A DNA stretch of 64,000 bases from Candidatus Gastranaerophilales bacterium (GCA_944324855.1 CALUXY010000002.1:42209-106208), one strand, 5' to 3'; counted from the first letter of the stretch, positions 17,140 through 28,474 are shown. Program-made: numbers and translations. Notes: generated by a model not told the origin, from the sequence alone.

Positions 17140-18450
17140 ATGAAAAAAAATATGATGAAAATTCCGAAAGATGCGGGATGGTTGATTCCCGGATTGGAAG
17201 TAAAAAGATGGTTTGCTTTAATATTTTTAGGTTCAGTATTAATAATGATAGGGATACTGACTTTATCCAGCCCGCGTTCAGTATATAACTTCTTAAGTTA
17301 TTTAAAATCAATGGCATCTGCTGATGTTCTTGCAGTTGCAGTAATAATTGCAGGGACAATACTTTTCTTTAAAGGCTGGCAGAAAACAAACCTTTCTATG
17401 CTTGATTTAAGAAACGGGCGTGAGAAAGAAACGATGCTTGAAGCATTATATCGCCGCAAAAAGCTTAATAAAGGTCCTAAAATTGTTGCAATCGGCGGTG
17501 GTACTGGACTTTCAATGCTTTTAAAAGGAATAAAAGGTATTACAAACAATATTACTGCGGTTGTAACCGTTGGTGATGACGGTGGAAGTTCCGGACGTTT
17601 AAGAGAAGAATTAGGCGTTTTGCCGCCGGGTGATATAAGGAACTGTATTGCAGCGCTGGCGGATGATGAAGACCTTGTAACAAAACTTTTCCAATATCGT
17701 TTTAAAATAGGTGAAGGGTTAAAAGGACACAGTTTTGGAAACTTATTTTTGACAGCTCTTTGTTCAATTACCGGTGATATGGTAAGAGCGGTTAAAGAGT
17801 CTTCAAATGTTTTATCAATAAGAGGACGTGTGTTGCCTTCTACTCTTGATAATATGAAACTTGCTGCAGAAATGGAAGACGGCAGAATTATTCACGGGGA
17901 ATCGGCCATTCCTGAAGCAGGCGGAAAGATAAAAAGATTATTTACAGAGCCTGCCGAGTGTAAAGCTTTACCGGAAGTTATTGATGCAATCCATGATGCA
18001 GACTTAATAATCATGGGACCGGGAAGTTTATATACAAGTGTTATTCCAAACCTTTTAATAAAAGAGATTGCGGAAGCTGTTGCAAAATCTAATGCCAAAA
18101 AGATTTATGTATGTAACATAATGACTCAAAAGGGCGAAACTGATAACTATTCTGTTGCAAGTCATGTTAATGCATTAATCAACCATGCCGGAAGCCGTGA
18201 CATTTTGGATGCAGTTTTAGTAAATAACAGTCTGCCGACAGAACTTTCACCGACTTATGCAAAATACGGTTCATATCCTGTTGTACTTGATATGGAAAAT
18301 TTGACACCGATTGGGGTAAAAGTTGTGACTGGAAACCTTTTGGAAGAAGAAGAAAGTAAAAACGGACTTATCAGACACAGCTATCATAGAGTTGCACGGG
18401 CTATATATTACTGGTATAAACGCCAATTGAAAGAAGATAAGAAGAAATAA
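17140..18450 (+). CDS. yvcK: YvcK/CofD-like protein with two N-terminal membrane segments
   Basis: YvcK binds UDP-sugars and is linked to cell-envelope synthesis and growth on gluconeogenic carbon in other bacteria. The Rossmann-type GGGTGLS (about residues 119-125) and VGDDGGSSGRLR are clear. Two hydrophobic helices at about 24-42 and 62-79 precede the domain, an arrangement I associate with cyanobacterial homologues. The ATG at 17140 has AAAGG at a proper distance; the ATG at 17134 does not. It overlaps panB by one base. Confidence 0.92.
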   Translation: MKKNMMKIPKDAGWLIPGLEVKRWFALIFLGSVLIMIGILTLSSPRSVYNFLSYLKSMASADVLAVAVIIAGTILFFKGWQKTNLSMLDLRNGREKETMLEALYRRKKLNKGPKIVAIGGGTGLSMLLKGIKGITNNITAVVTVGDDGGSSGRLREELGVLPPGDIRNCIAALADDEDLVTKLFQYRFKIGEGLKGHSFGNLFLTALCSITGDMVRAVKESSNVLSIRGRVLPSTLDNMKLAAEMEDGRIIHGESAIPEAGGKIKRLFTEPAECKALPEVIDAIHDADLIIMGPGSLYTSVIPNLLIKEIAEAVAKSNAKKIYVCNIMTQKGETDNYSVASHVNALINHAGSRDILDAVLVNNSLPTELSPTYAKYGSYPVVLDMENLTPIGVKVVTGNLLEEEESKNGLIRHSYHRVARAIYYWYKRQLKEDKKK

Positions 18451-19262
18451 TGAAAACAACGGTAAGAACTATTAATAAACTTAAATCAGACGGTCAAAAA
18501 ATAACAGTTTTGACCGCTTATGATTATTCAACCGCAAAATATTTAGATGAGGCAGGGGTTGATATTATTCTGGTAGGGGATTCACTTGCAAATGTAGCGC
18601 TAGGTTATGACTCTACTCAAAAAATAACAATGGAAGAAATGCTTGTATTCACAGGAGCTGTATCAAGAGGTGTTAATAAGGCTATGGTAGTCGGAGATAT
18701 GCCGTTTATGTCATTCAACGTATCTATTGAAAAAGCTCTTGAAAATGCCGGCAAAATGATTAAAGCAGGTGCTTCTGCCGTGAAAATTGAAGGGTGCAGT
18801 GATTATATTTTAAACGTTGTAAAAAGATGTACTGAATCCGGAATTCCTGTAATGGCACATTTAGGATTTACACCGCAGTATATTCATTCAATCGGCGGAC
18901 ACAGAATCCAGGGAAAAACATTATCAGATACTGAATATATACTTGAACAGGGTAAAAAATTACAGGCTGCCGGTGCGTTTTCATTAGTTTTGGAGCTTGT
19001 GCCGGAAGAAAATGCAAAGTATATTACTGAAAATCTGGATATTCCGACAATCGGAATCGGAGCGGGGAAATACTGTTCCGGACAGGTACTTGTATCTGAT
19101 GATATGCTCGGGAAATTTTCTGATTACGTCCCGAAATTTGTCAGACAGTACGCAAATTTAAAAGATGTTATACTAAATGCCGCAAAATCTTACTGCGACG
19201 ATGTAAGAAACGGGCGATATCCCGATGAGAAAGAGGTTACACATGTTAGTTCACAAAATTAG
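18450..19262 (+). CDS. panB: 3-methyl-2-oxobutanoate hydroxymethyltransferase
   Basis: PanB makes ketopantoate from alpha-ketoisovalerate and methylene-tetrahydrofolate, the first step of pantothenate synthesis. The 270 residues include TAYDYSTAKYLDEAG, VGDSLANVALG, VVGDMPFMSF and KIEGC, plus a GIGAG motif near the end, all as in the family. The panC start lies inside its 3' end, an overlap of 20 bases. Confidence 0.97.
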   Translation: MKTTVRTINKLKSDGQKITVLTAYDYSTAKYLDEAGVDIILVGDSLANVALGYDSTQKITMEEMLVFTGAVSRGVNKAMVVGDMPFMSFNVSIEKALENAGKMIKAGASAVKIEGCSDYILNVVKRCTESGIPVMAHLGFTPQYIHSIGGHRIQGKTLSDTEYILEQGKKLQAAGAFSLVLELVPEENAKYITENLDIPTIGIGAGKYCSGQVLVSDDMLGKFSDYVPKFVRQYANLKDVILNAAKSYCDDVRNGRYPDEKEVTHVSSQN

Positions 19263-20100
19263 TGAAGTAAAAGAAAAAGTTAAAGAATGGCGTGGTGATA
19301 AAAATATCAAAATCGGACTTGTTCCGACAATGGGAGCTTTACATGCGGGTCACGCAAGTTTGATTAAAAAAGCTGTTGAAACATGTGACAAAGTTATTGT
19401 GTCAGTTTTTGTAAATCCTATCCAATTCTGTCCGGGCGAAGACTATAACGAATATCCGAGAACTTTGGATAAAGATGTTGAACTTGCGGAATCAATAGGG
19501 GCAGATTTGGTTTTTGCTCCATCTCCTGATGAAATGTACGGAAAAGGACAAAGACTATCAAATGATACACTTGCTTATGTTGTACCTCCGTTTTTCTATG
19601 TTGATAAACTGTGCGGCAAATCCCGTGTAGGACATTTTGACGGGGTTTGTACGGTTGTTGCAAAATTGTTTAACATATCAGGAGCGGACTATGCTTTCTT
19701 CGGGCAAAAAGATGCGCAGCAGCTTGTTATAATAAAGAAGTTTGTTAAAGATTTAAATTTCCCGATAGAAATTATTTCTTGCCCGATAGTAAGAGAAGAA
19801 TCAGGGTTGGCATTGAGTTCCCGTAACAAGTATCTGTCCGGCGAAGGGAAAAAAGATGCACTTGTGTTATCAAAAATTTTGTTTAATATAAAAGCTTGCT
19901 ACGAAAAAGGTATCACTGATGTTGCGGCTCTTAAAGAAACAGCGTTTTCATATCTTACAGATAAACATGATATGGAATATTTAGAGTTTGTAGACAAAGA
20001 TAATTTAGAAGACAAGACAAAAGCAGATAATAATACACTCGTTTTAATTGCCTGCCGTGTTGAAGGCGTAAGATTAATTGACAATATATTATTGGCTTAG
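19243..20100 (+). CDS. panC: Pantothenate synthetase
   Basis: PanC condenses pantoate with beta-alanine using ATP. The nucleotide-binding VPTMGALHAGH (residues 27-37), VSVFVNPIQF, FFGQKDAQQ and LSSRNKYL motifs are present. I chose the ATG at 19243 (285 residues), preceded by AGAGG; a frame start at 19225 would add six residues without a ribosome site. PanD and PanE are not in the window, while CoaD, later in CoA synthesis, is at 44119. Confidence 0.97.
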   Translation: MLVHKISEVKEKVKEWRGDKNIKIGLVPTMGALHAGHASLIKKAVETCDKVIVSVFVNPIQFCPGEDYNEYPRTLDKDVELAESIGADLVFAPSPDEMYGKGQRLSNDTLAYVVPPFFYVDKLCGKSRVGHFDGVCTVVAKLFNISGADYAFFGQKDAQQLVIIKKFVKDLNFPIEIISCPIVREESGLALSSRNKYLSGEGKKDALVLSKILFNIKACYEKGITDVAALKETAFSYLTDKHDMEYLEFVDKDNLEDKTKADNNTLVLIACRVEGVRLIDNILLA

Positions 20101-20159
20101 AACTATGTTTGTGTTCTAATAATAGATGTATATAGCATTAATAGGAGAGATTTAAATTT

Positions 20160-21766
<1,607 letters not shown>

Positions 21767-21862
21767 TGTTAAGATTTTGAGCATGCCTGAAATTCAAAAG
21801 CATGCCCATGACTTTTTATATATAAAAGTAAAAGAGAGAATACATATTAATAAGGTGGTCCT

Positions 21863-23722
21863 ATGAGCGAAGCAAATACACAGGTTGCTTCTACTTCAAT
21901 CAATCAACGCAACAGACTAATTCAATACGAAACAAAAGAAGCGGAACAGCAAAAGCAATCACAATCAACCAATTCAATAATTATTAAAGAAAACATCGAA
22001 GAAGTCCGAACTGAGGAAAAAGAAGATGTTGCAAAAAATACTACGATTTTTGCACGTATGACTAAAGAACAAGCGGAAGACTCCGGCGTATTAGATTTAT
22101 TTAATAAATTTAATACAGATGGTGACGGAAAGATTTCCGATAAAGAATATGCACGCTACCGGGCAAGTAAATACACCGGTGAAGGCGGAGAATTCAGTCT
22201 TGATAATGAAGAATTTTTAAATTCGTCCGCAAAAAAGCAGTTCCCTAGAATGCTTGAAGCATCATTTAAAGAACTGGGTATAAAGGACGAAGTTGTTGAA
22301 TACATTAAAAAATTAAAAACCGGAGACAAGAAAGATCCTGAAGTTCTTTTAAAAGAAGTGTTCGGAATTGATGTATCACAATGTAAGACCGAAGAAGAAA
22401 AATTAAAACTATTTCAGGATGCAATAACTAAAAGGTATGCATTTAATAAAGATGATAAAGATTCATTATATGCAAGACATTATGAACGTATAAAATCCGG
22501 CGAATACACTGTTGAAGAACAAGAACTTCACGGAGAATTAACGGATGAGCAAATTGCATACTATGCAGAATTAGCAACACGCCGTGATGCAATGGTTGAA
22601 TTGGCCGGATATTTTGCTGAATCTAATCAGACCGGTCAAGAGATGCTTGTAAAAAGTATCGGAAGTTTAGATAAAGTTGTTCAAACAGGTATTATAGGTG
22701 CTGCAATTTATTCAGCAGATGATAAAGAAACAAGACATAATTATGCAAAATTAATTGCAAATCAAGATTTGAACCTGACAGCATCCAGTCAAATGCTGTT
22801 ACAATGTGCTACACTTGCATTTGACAGTAATTTGACAATGGGCGAGATGATGGAACTTGTCTCAAAAAGAAACAATTTTGATTCAGCAAGAGCCCAAACA
22901 ATGATGTTTAAAGAAACCGACAATGTTGAACGGGCAAAAGTATCTGCAGGATTAATTACACAAGCGCAGTATGATCAAAATTATGCAACTGTTTATGCAG
23001 GATCTGCCTACAAGCTTGAAGAAGCATCAGATGCGTATAAGTATGTACTGGATAACGCAAATGATAATAACCGTGCGGGTGCTATGAATACTCTTGCATC
23101 AAATGCTTATAAGATTGAAGATGCTTCTCAGCGAAACGGTGCAATTAATAATATTAAGAGTTCAGAATACTATAATACCGATGTTATGAATGCTCTTGAT
23201 AAAGCTTATGTAGATTCAATATCCGGAAATTCCGGCAGCAGTAACGGTATTGCGGCTGTATCTAATCCTATAGATAACAGTTTTAATATGTTATCAAATG
23301 ATTTTATTGACCGTACTAATACTGTAATTGAAAACGGTAAGGAAGCTGATATTTCAAGATACGTTAGAGCTGAAATGAAAGATATTGACAGCCCGAGCGG
23401 AACGACCCCTAAAAAACGTAAATTAAGTTTGCAGCAAGGTATGTATATATTAAGCAAGCTTATATCGCAAGGTAAAATTCAAAATAGTGCTTATGAAAGT
23501 TTTGTTATCAACAAATTAAGTGCATTACCGCCTCAAACACTGGTCAATATGTATTTAGGTGCTAATCAAAAAGTTCAGTCATATTTTGATAAAAATCACC
23601 TTGTAAGTCCGCTGTGGCTTGCGATGAATGCTTCTGATTCAGCAATTAAAAATATGAATGAATCAATGCAAGAAAAAGTTAATTTACTGCGGGGCGAGGA
23701 AACAACTAAACAGCTTACTTAA
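21863..23722 (+). CDS. Large lineage-specific protein with one EF-hand
   Basis: I do not recognise this 619-residue protein beyond one calcium-binding EF-hand loop at about residues 84-95 (NTDGDGKISDKE), where Asn replaces the usual first Asp. Residues 1-60 are polar and Gln/Glu-rich. The middle is helical, with a loose internal repeat around residues 380-440 (AYKLEEASDAYK and AYKIEDASQRNG). No signal peptide or membrane helix is evident. A good AAGGTGGT precedes the ATG. The 3' end overlaps the converging gene by eight bases. Role unknown. Confidence 0.8.
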   Translation: MSEANTQVASTSINQRNRLIQYETKEAEQQKQSQSTNSIIIKENIEEVRTEEKEDVAKNTTIFARMTKEQAEDSGVLDLFNKFNTDGDGKISDKEYARYRASKYTGEGGEFSLDNEEFLNSSAKKQFPRMLEASFKELGIKDEVVEYIKKLKTGDKKDPEVLLKEVFGIDVSQCKTEEEKLKLFQDAITKRYAFNKDDKDSLYARHYERIKSGEYTVEEQELHGELTDEQIAYYAELATRRDAMVELAGYFAESNQTGQEMLVKSIGSLDKVVQTGIIGAAIYSADDKETRHNYAKLIANQDLNLTASSQMLLQCATLAFDSNLTMGEMMELVSKRNNFDSARAQTMMFKETDNVERAKVSAGLITQAQYDQNYATVYAGSAYKLEEASDAYKYVLDNANDNNRAGAMNTLASNAYKIEDASQRNGAINNIKSSEYYNTDVMNALDKAYVDSISGNSGSSNGIAAVSNPIDNSFNMLSNDFIDRTNTVIENGKEADISRYVRAEMKDIDSPSGTTPKKRKLSLQQGMYILSKLISQGKIQNSAYESFVINKLSALPPQTLVNMYLGANQKVQSYFDKNHLVSPLWLAMNASDSAIKNMNESMQEKVNLLRGEETTKQLT

Positions 23723-24275
23723 TAAAGCCTTCGTCAAAATAGCCTGAACGGTTGTATTCAAATCCTTTAAGTTCTCCTTTTCGGTTATACTTAGGTTCAA
23801 AAATTACACCAAATGCCTGACGTTTACCGTCTTTATATATTCCATGTTCATTGGCAAATTTTATTGCATTACGGTTATAACGTTGTATAGCATCAGCGGT
23901 TTCAAATGATTTGGTACTGCCAGTTCTTTCTCTGGAAAGAGCTTTTGCTTGACCAATTCTTTTCCCCCATTCGTCAACAACTTTAACATCTTTTCCGGTT
24001 ATTATGTTTACATATCCTTTAACCTTGTTATATACAGAGCGGACTTTAGGAATAAAACAATAATCTCGGTCCCCAATATATTGTCTTTTGTCGTATTTAA
24101 AAGTATCAACAAGTTCTTTATTTTTTGATTTCAAATTTTTTGCGCCGTTAAGCTGCCGGACAAGATATCTCTCACAAGTTCGCATGTTTTTATCCGAAAT
24201 TATTCTTTTTCCGTCAGGTGTAAAAAAATAAACATGTGTTGCGGCACCAAAATGGATATTATTACTATTTTTCAT
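23715..24275 (-). CDS. Lineage-specific protein of unknown function
   Basis: This 186-residue basic protein begins NIHFGAATHVYFFTPDGKR and has no family I know. It contains no membrane segment. Aromatic and basic residues are frequent, and the C-terminus ends YFDEGFIK. It is the second gene of a minus-strand pair; its start overlaps the upstream stop by 11 bases, so translation is probably coupled. The FGA near the start may be part of a short N-terminal signal shared with other proteins of this lineage, which is speculation. Confidence 0.65.
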   Translation of the reverse strand: MKNSNNIHFGAATHVYFFTPDGKRIISDKNMRTCERYLVRQLNGAKNLKSKNKELVDTFKYDKRQYIGDRDYCFIPKVRSVYNKVKGYVNIITGKDVKVVDEWGKRIGQAKALSRERTGSTKSFETADAIQRYNRNAIKFANEHGIYKDGKRQAFGVIFEPKYNRKGELKGFEYNRSGYFDEGFIK

Positions 24276-24717
24276 TATGACCGGTTTCCCATCTGTGGTC
24301 TAAGTGCGCTTTTGAATCGTTTGCGGATAATTTTGCTTTAATCATATTATAGGCAAGAACAACCGTTCCAACTGTTCCAGCAAGAATTTTTCCTTTAGTA
24401 GAAAGTGTTTTCGGTGCTTTCTTTGCAATATTCTTAACAGCATTTCCTGCTAATACTACACTCCCAGCTGCAGCACCATATAATAAGCCTTTTACGGTAC
24501 CGCCAATCATATACCCTGCATCAATAAAGAATTTTCTTACGTTAATAAATCCGTCTTTTACCCGTGTGAAAAATCCACTTTTTTCTTTTGGTTTTTCAAA
24601 TTTATCTTCAATAGGTTTTCCGCATTGAGGGCAGATACGATGTTCACATTGACAAGTGTCCATATTCTTTGGTTCAGCTTTAAACGCTACAACTGATGGA
24701 GAAAAACCTACTGTCAT
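24265..24717 (-). CDS. Lineage-specific protein with cysteine cluster and hydrophobic segments
   Basis: This 150-residue protein starts MTVGFSPSVVAFKAEP, followed by a probable zinc site C22-x-C24-x4-C29-x2-C32 in CQCEHRICPQCGKP. Two glycine/alanine-rich hydrophobic stretches follow (about residues 68-95 and 110-130), possibly membrane helices. I chose the ATG at 24717, preceded by AAAGG, over a codon at 24735. The function is unknown. It is cotranscribed with the gene at 23715-24275. Confidence 0.65.
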   Translation of the reverse strand: MTVGFSPSVVAFKAEPKNMDTCQCEHRICPQCGKPIEDKFEKPKEKSGFFTRVKDGFINVRKFFIDAGYMIGGTVKGLLYGAAAGSVVLAGNAVKNIAKKAPKTLSTKGKILAGTVGTVVLAYNMIKAKLSANDSKAHLDHRWETGHNEK

Positions 24718-24816
24718 ATTAAACCAACCTTTCACACAATCTACATCTATTTTAATACATGTAAACGAATATTTTTGCTACTTTCAGCCATATTTTTAAC
24801 AAAATTTTACATATTT

Positions 24817-24845
24817 TTGAGGAGTTTTTTTCAGTATGGTAAAAT
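24817..24845 (+). promoter_or_regulatory. Extended -10 promoter for the ssb operon
   Basis: TTGAGG (24817-24822), 17 bases, then TAAAAT (24840-24845) preceded by TGG. The GGTAAAATACT core is the same as upstream of ade. The ssb ATG at 24882 has GGGAG before it. Confidence 0.6.
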
Positions 24846-24881
24846 ACTTTCATAGTGTATACAGTTGTGGGAGAATTTTAA

Positions 24882-25208
24882 ATGAACAGTACTGTTATAG
24901 TCGGAAGAGCCGGACAAGATGCAGAAATTAAATACTTTGAATCCGGGAAAATAAGAACAACATTTTCGCTTGCAGTAAATCGTTGGGACAGCAAAACTAA
25001 ATCTGAAGTTACCGATTGGTTTAACATTGACGTTTGGGATAAGCAGGCCGAATTTGCGGGTGAGTATATAAAAAAAGGACGTCTTGTTGCTGTTGACGGC
25101 AGAATTCAGACTAACAAATGGAAAGATGCATCAGGTGAAGAAAGAGAAAGATTTTTAGTTGTTGCAAATAACGTCAGATTACTAGGTTCAAAACGGGATG
25201 CTGAATAA
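24882..25208 (+). CDS. ssb: Single-stranded DNA-binding protein, short form
   Basis: The OB-fold is clear: MNSTVIVGRAGQDAEIKYF, TTFSLAVNR, DWFNIDVWDKQAEFA and GRLVAVDGRIQTNKW. At 108 residues it consists of the OB domain only and lacks the disordered linker and acidic DDDIPF-type tip that recruits repair and replication proteins. Short SSBs occur in Cyanobacteria. It overlaps the next gene by one base, so it shares a transcript with a sugar-acid kinase, an unusual neighbour. Confidence 0.92.
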   Translation: MNSTVIVGRAGQDAEIKYFESGKIRTTFSLAVNRWDSKTKSEVTDWFNIDVWDKQAEFAGEYIKKGRLVAVDGRIQTNKWKDASGEERERFLVVANNVRLLGSKRDAE

Positions 25209-26512
25209 TGATTTTTTCTAACCAGATTGGGATTATTGCAGACGATTTAACAGGTGCAAACGATACTGCACTACAGTTTCAAAAACGCGGTGTAAATACA
25301 AACATTATTCTTGATTATAATGAGATAACTCAAACCTCTACAGAAATGGGTGTTTGGGCTGCATCAACAGAATCAAGAAATATTGATGTCGAAACAGCGT
25401 GCCAAAGAGTTGAGGAAGCGGTTCATGCAATTTCAACTTCTTTGAACATAGAGCATTTCTATAAAAAAATAGATTCTACCATGCGTGGTAATATTGGACC
25501 TGAAACTTTAAAAATGATTGAAGTTTTAGAGATGGATGCCGCTGTACTAATCCCTGCATTCCCATCAGAGGGGCGTATTACTGTCGGCGGATATCATCTT
25601 TTAAAAGGTATCCCTATAGGCAGAACCGAATATGCTCAAGATCCGCATAATCCTATTCTTGAATCTCATGTTCCGACAATTCTAAAGAACCAGTTAAAAG
25701 AAAAAGAAGATTTGGTTGCACATATCGAATTAAAAACAATTATGAACGGTGCCGGCCCGATATTAATGAAAATGAATGATTTAATAAAATCCGGTAAAAA
25801 ACTTATTGTTGCTGATGCTGCATCAATTGTTGATATAGAACAAATTATACTTGCAGTTAATAAATCAGGATTCAATATTCTTCCGGCAGGAACTGCGGCT
25901 GCTGCATCAGTATTATCCGCAATTTGGCTTCCGGATGAAACAAATTATGTTCCGCGTTCGCTTCCAAAACTCCCTAAACTTATTGTTTCAGGCAGCGCAA
26001 CAGGTATTAACAGCAATCAGATTGAAAAGCTCAAAAACAGTGATGATTCAGATAATATATATGAAATTGCGCTTACCGAAAAGAATATTCTTGAAGGTGT
26101 TCAGCAGCCAATGGTTGATAATATTGTAAACTGTTTGGGACAAGAAAATACTGTATTGGTTCATTCTTCATATCTTGTAGATAATTTTGACGGATTTTCG
26201 GATGATTCTTTGAATGCAGAACTTACCAGAACAAAATTTGCTGGGAAAATAACAGACTTTTTGGCAGAACTTACAAAACGTGTTCTTGACGAAAAAAATG
26301 TACTGCTTGTTGCACTTGGCGGTGAAACATCATATAAATGCTGCCGTGCAATTAATGCTCTAGAACTCTCGCTTATTGATGAAGTGCTTCCTGCAATACC
26401 TCTCTGTATTGACAGAAAAGACCAATTAATTATTACAAAATCCGGAAATCTCGGTAACTCTGTTACATTAATCGATATCATTAAATACATTAATCGCCAT
26501 GAACAATTATAA
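25208..26512 (+). CDS. Four-carbon acid sugar kinase family protein (DUF1537)
   Basis: The family phosphorylates acid sugars such as threonate, erythronate or 3-oxo-tetronates. The N-terminal IGIIADDLTGANDTALQF is diagnostic, followed by KKIDSTMRGNIGPE and a C-terminal nucleotide-binding ALGGETSYKCCRA. The 434 residues are typical. The next gene, a PdxA-type dehydrogenase, overlaps by 14 bases. That pair is known in D-threonate and related catabolism, where kinase product is oxidised and decarboxylated. Substrate here is inferred only. Confidence 0.88.
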   Translation: MIFSNQIGIIADDLTGANDTALQFQKRGVNTNIILDYNEITQTSTEMGVWAASTESRNIDVETACQRVEEAVHAISTSLNIEHFYKKIDSTMRGNIGPETLKMIEVLEMDAAVLIPAFPSEGRITVGGYHLLKGIPIGRTEYAQDPHNPILESHVPTILKNQLKEKEDLVAHIELKTIMNGAGPILMKMNDLIKSGKKLIVADAASIVDIEQIILAVNKSGFNILPAGTAAAASVLSAIWLPDETNYVPRSLPKLPKLIVSGSATGINSNQIEKLKNSDDSDNIYEIALTEKNILEGVQQPMVDNIVNCLGQENTVLVHSSYLVDNFDGFSDDSLNAELTRTKFAGKITDFLAELTKRVLDEKNVLLVALGGETSYKCCRAINALELSLIDEVLPAIPLCIDRKDQLIITKSGNLGNSVTLIDIIKYINRHEQL

Positions 26513-27431
26513 AACTAAAATTGCTATAACAACCGGAGATTACAACGGTATTGGTGCGGAAATTACCGTAAAAGCACTTAACGAATTAGATTTACCGTCA
26601 AGTGAAGTTGTAATAATTTCTAATCCTCAATTATTAAATGGTCTTAAAAATAATTATGAAATAATATCTTTACCTGTTGATACTGTTGAATATGGTAAAT
26701 TGTCTAAACAATCAGGAGAATTTTGTTTTCAGTCGTTAAAAACAGCCTGCGAAATATCTCCAAGAGCAATTGTAACAGCTCCTGTATCAAAAGAAGCATT
26801 GCACCTTGCCGGACATAAATTCAACGGGCAGACAGAGGTTTTGGAACATTTTCTTGCAGGAAACGGTGAAAAAGCAGAAATGCTTTTTATATCGGATTAT
26901 TTTGATGTATTTCTTCTTACAAGACACTGTCCGCTCAAAGAAATTAAGATTTCAAAAGATATGATTATAGATAAAGTTATCCGTCTAAACAAATTTTATA
27001 ACACCAATACTAAGTACGCTCTTTGTTCTCTGAATCCGCATGCAGGAGAGGACGGGATTTTAGGCAGAGAAGAAATTGAAATAATCATACCGGCCGTTGA
27101 AGAGTTAAGAAAAATGGGAATTGATATTACAAATCCGCTTCCTTCGGATACACTATTTGTTGATGCCGTTCAAAATTCAATACACAGCAAGAAAGCACCA
27201 TTTGACTGTTATATTGCAATGTATCATGATCAGGGGCTTATTCCGATAAAGTCTGCTGCACCTTATACGACAGTCAATACAACAATTGGACTTCCTATTA
27301 TAAGGACATCACCTTCCCATGGTACGGCATTTAATATTGCAGGGAAAAATATTGCGGATTATCAATCAATGATGGCGGCAATTAAGACCGCGTATAAGTT
27401 AACAAAACATCCGGAGACAATTTCTTTATAG
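26499..27431 (+). CDS. pdxA: PdxA-family 4-phospho-hydroxyacid dehydrogenase
   Basis: PdxA oxidises and decarboxylates 4-phosphohydroxythreonine in vitamin B6 synthesis; PdxA2 paralogues act on 4-phospho-acid sugars. The 310 residues include ITTGDYNGIGAEI, FNGQTEVLEHF, SLNPHAGEDG and MYHDQGLIPIK, with the metal-binding histidines. Its overlap with the DUF1537 kinase favours the catabolic PdxA2 role, but a B6 role cannot be excluded without knowing whether another pdxA exists. Its 3' end overlaps ribD on the other strand by 50 bases. Confidence 0.88.
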   Translation: MNNYKTKIAITTGDYNGIGAEITVKALNELDLPSSEVVIISNPQLLNGLKNNYEIISLPVDTVEYGKLSKQSGEFCFQSLKTACEISPRAIVTAPVSKEALHLAGHKFNGQTEVLEHFLAGNGEKAEMLFISDYFDVFLLTRHCPLKEIKISKDMIIDKVIRLNKFYNTNTKYALCSLNPHAGEDGILGREEIEIIIPAVEELRKMGIDITNPLPSDTLFVDAVQNSIHSKKAPFDCYIAMYHDQGLIPIKSAAPYTTVNTTIGLPIIRTSPSHGTAFNIAGKNIADYQSMMAAIKTAYKLTKHPETISL

Positions 27432-28422
27432 ATTCAAGGCTGAATTCCTTCGCAAATTTTATCAGTGAAACGGAATCTCCGTTGAATGCGGATTTGCCGT
27501 TATTATCATTAAGTATTTTCGGTGCTGTAAAATGGTATATTTTATCAACAAGTTCTTCTTTTATGAATGTTCCTGACAAAATACCGCCTGCTTCTACAAA
27601 AACTGACATGATATTTCTTTTATAGAGTTCATCAAGTATAAATTTAAGTGACAAATCTTTATTCGAAATAAATTCAATTTGAGGCACCTCTGGACACTCT
27701 GAAATCGATTTCTGTGTAAAAAGGTATATTTTACCCTGTTTAAATATTTCTGACGAATAATCACAGCGGAGGTGGCTGTCAATGATTATTTTATTTTTAT
27801 GTACCATTTTAGGATTATCTGCAATTACGGTGGAAGATGATGTAAGAATCGCATCGTACTGTTTTCTTAATTTATACGAATATTTTCTAGCCTTTTCTGA
27901 AGTAATCCATTTTGAATCACCGGTTGATGATGCTATTTTTCCGTCAATTGTTGTTGCCGTTTTTAGTGCTACAAATGTGCGTTTCTCATTTATATTTGTA
28001 AAAAAGACTTCGTTAAGTTTATGCCCTTCTCTTTCAAGGATTCTTTGAATAACTTCAATTCCTGCATCTTCTAATTTTTTAATTCCGCCTGCAGCTCTAG
28101 GGTTCGTATCGCGTGATGAAATAACAACACGCTTAATCCCGTATTCAATTATTATATCTGTGCAAGGCGGAGTTTTACCGTAGTGATTGCATGGTTCCAG
28201 GTTTACAATCAGGGTCCCGTCTTTCGCGGAATTTTTATCAAGTTTTAAAAGAGCATCCCTTTCTGCGTGGTTTTCTCCGTATTTTTTGTGATAACCGGTT
28301 GATATAATATTCCCTTCTCTATCAAGAACAACACAGCCTACAAGAGGGTTTGGCGATGTATTACCAATTCCTTCCCGGGCAAGTTTAAAGCATGTTTTCA
28401 TATATTTTTCATATTCGTTCAT
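27382..28422 (-). CDS. ribD: Bifunctional diaminohydroxyphosphoribosylaminopyrimidine deaminase/reductase
   Basis: RibD carries out the second and third steps of riboflavin synthesis. The deaminase zinc site is HAE (H52, E54) with C78 and C87 in EPCNHYGKTPPC. The reductase domain begins about residue 145 (FVALKTATTIDGKIA). The 346 residues are normal. No Shine-Dalgarno is seen; TAAAAT stands six bases before the ATG, suggesting a leaderless mRNA. No FMN riboswitch was recognised upstream. The 3' end overlaps pdxA. Confidence 0.95.
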   Translation of the reverse strand: MNEYEKYMKTCFKLAREGIGNTSPNPLVGCVVLDREGNIISTGYHKKYGENHAERDALLKLDKNSAKDGTLIVNLEPCNHYGKTPPCTDIIIEYGIKRVVISSRDTNPRAAGGIKKLEDAGIEVIQRILEREGHKLNEVFFTNINEKRTFVALKTATTIDGKIASSTGDSKWITSEKARKYSYKLRKQYDAILTSSSTVIADNPKMVHKNKIIIDSHLRCDYSSEIFKQGKIYLFTQKSISECPEVPQIEFISNKDLSLKFILDELYKRNIMSVFVEAGGILSGTFIKEELVDKIYHFTAPKILNDNNGKSAFNGDSVSLIKFAKEFSLESIKKLSPDVLLTYTRS

Positions 28423-28428
28423 ATTTGT

Positions 28429-28456
28429 ATTTTAACTTAAAAAATGTTAATATAAT
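28429..28456. promoter_or_regulatory. Divergent -10 boxes for ribD (minus) and the UPF0173 gene (plus)
   Basis: On the minus strand TAAAAT (28434-28429) lies six bases before the ribD ATG. On the plus strand TATAAT (28451-28456) lies 18 bases before the ATG at 28475, which has AAGGGG. The -35 boxes are weak on both sides. Confidence 0.45.
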
Positions 28457-28474
28457 AGCAAAAAAGGGGCAGAT

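Noticed and set aside
21767..21815. Terminator after tgt using the two GCATGC words
   Set aside because: The stem is only six bases with a long loop, and GCATGC pairs with itself anyway; the T-run starts several bases after.
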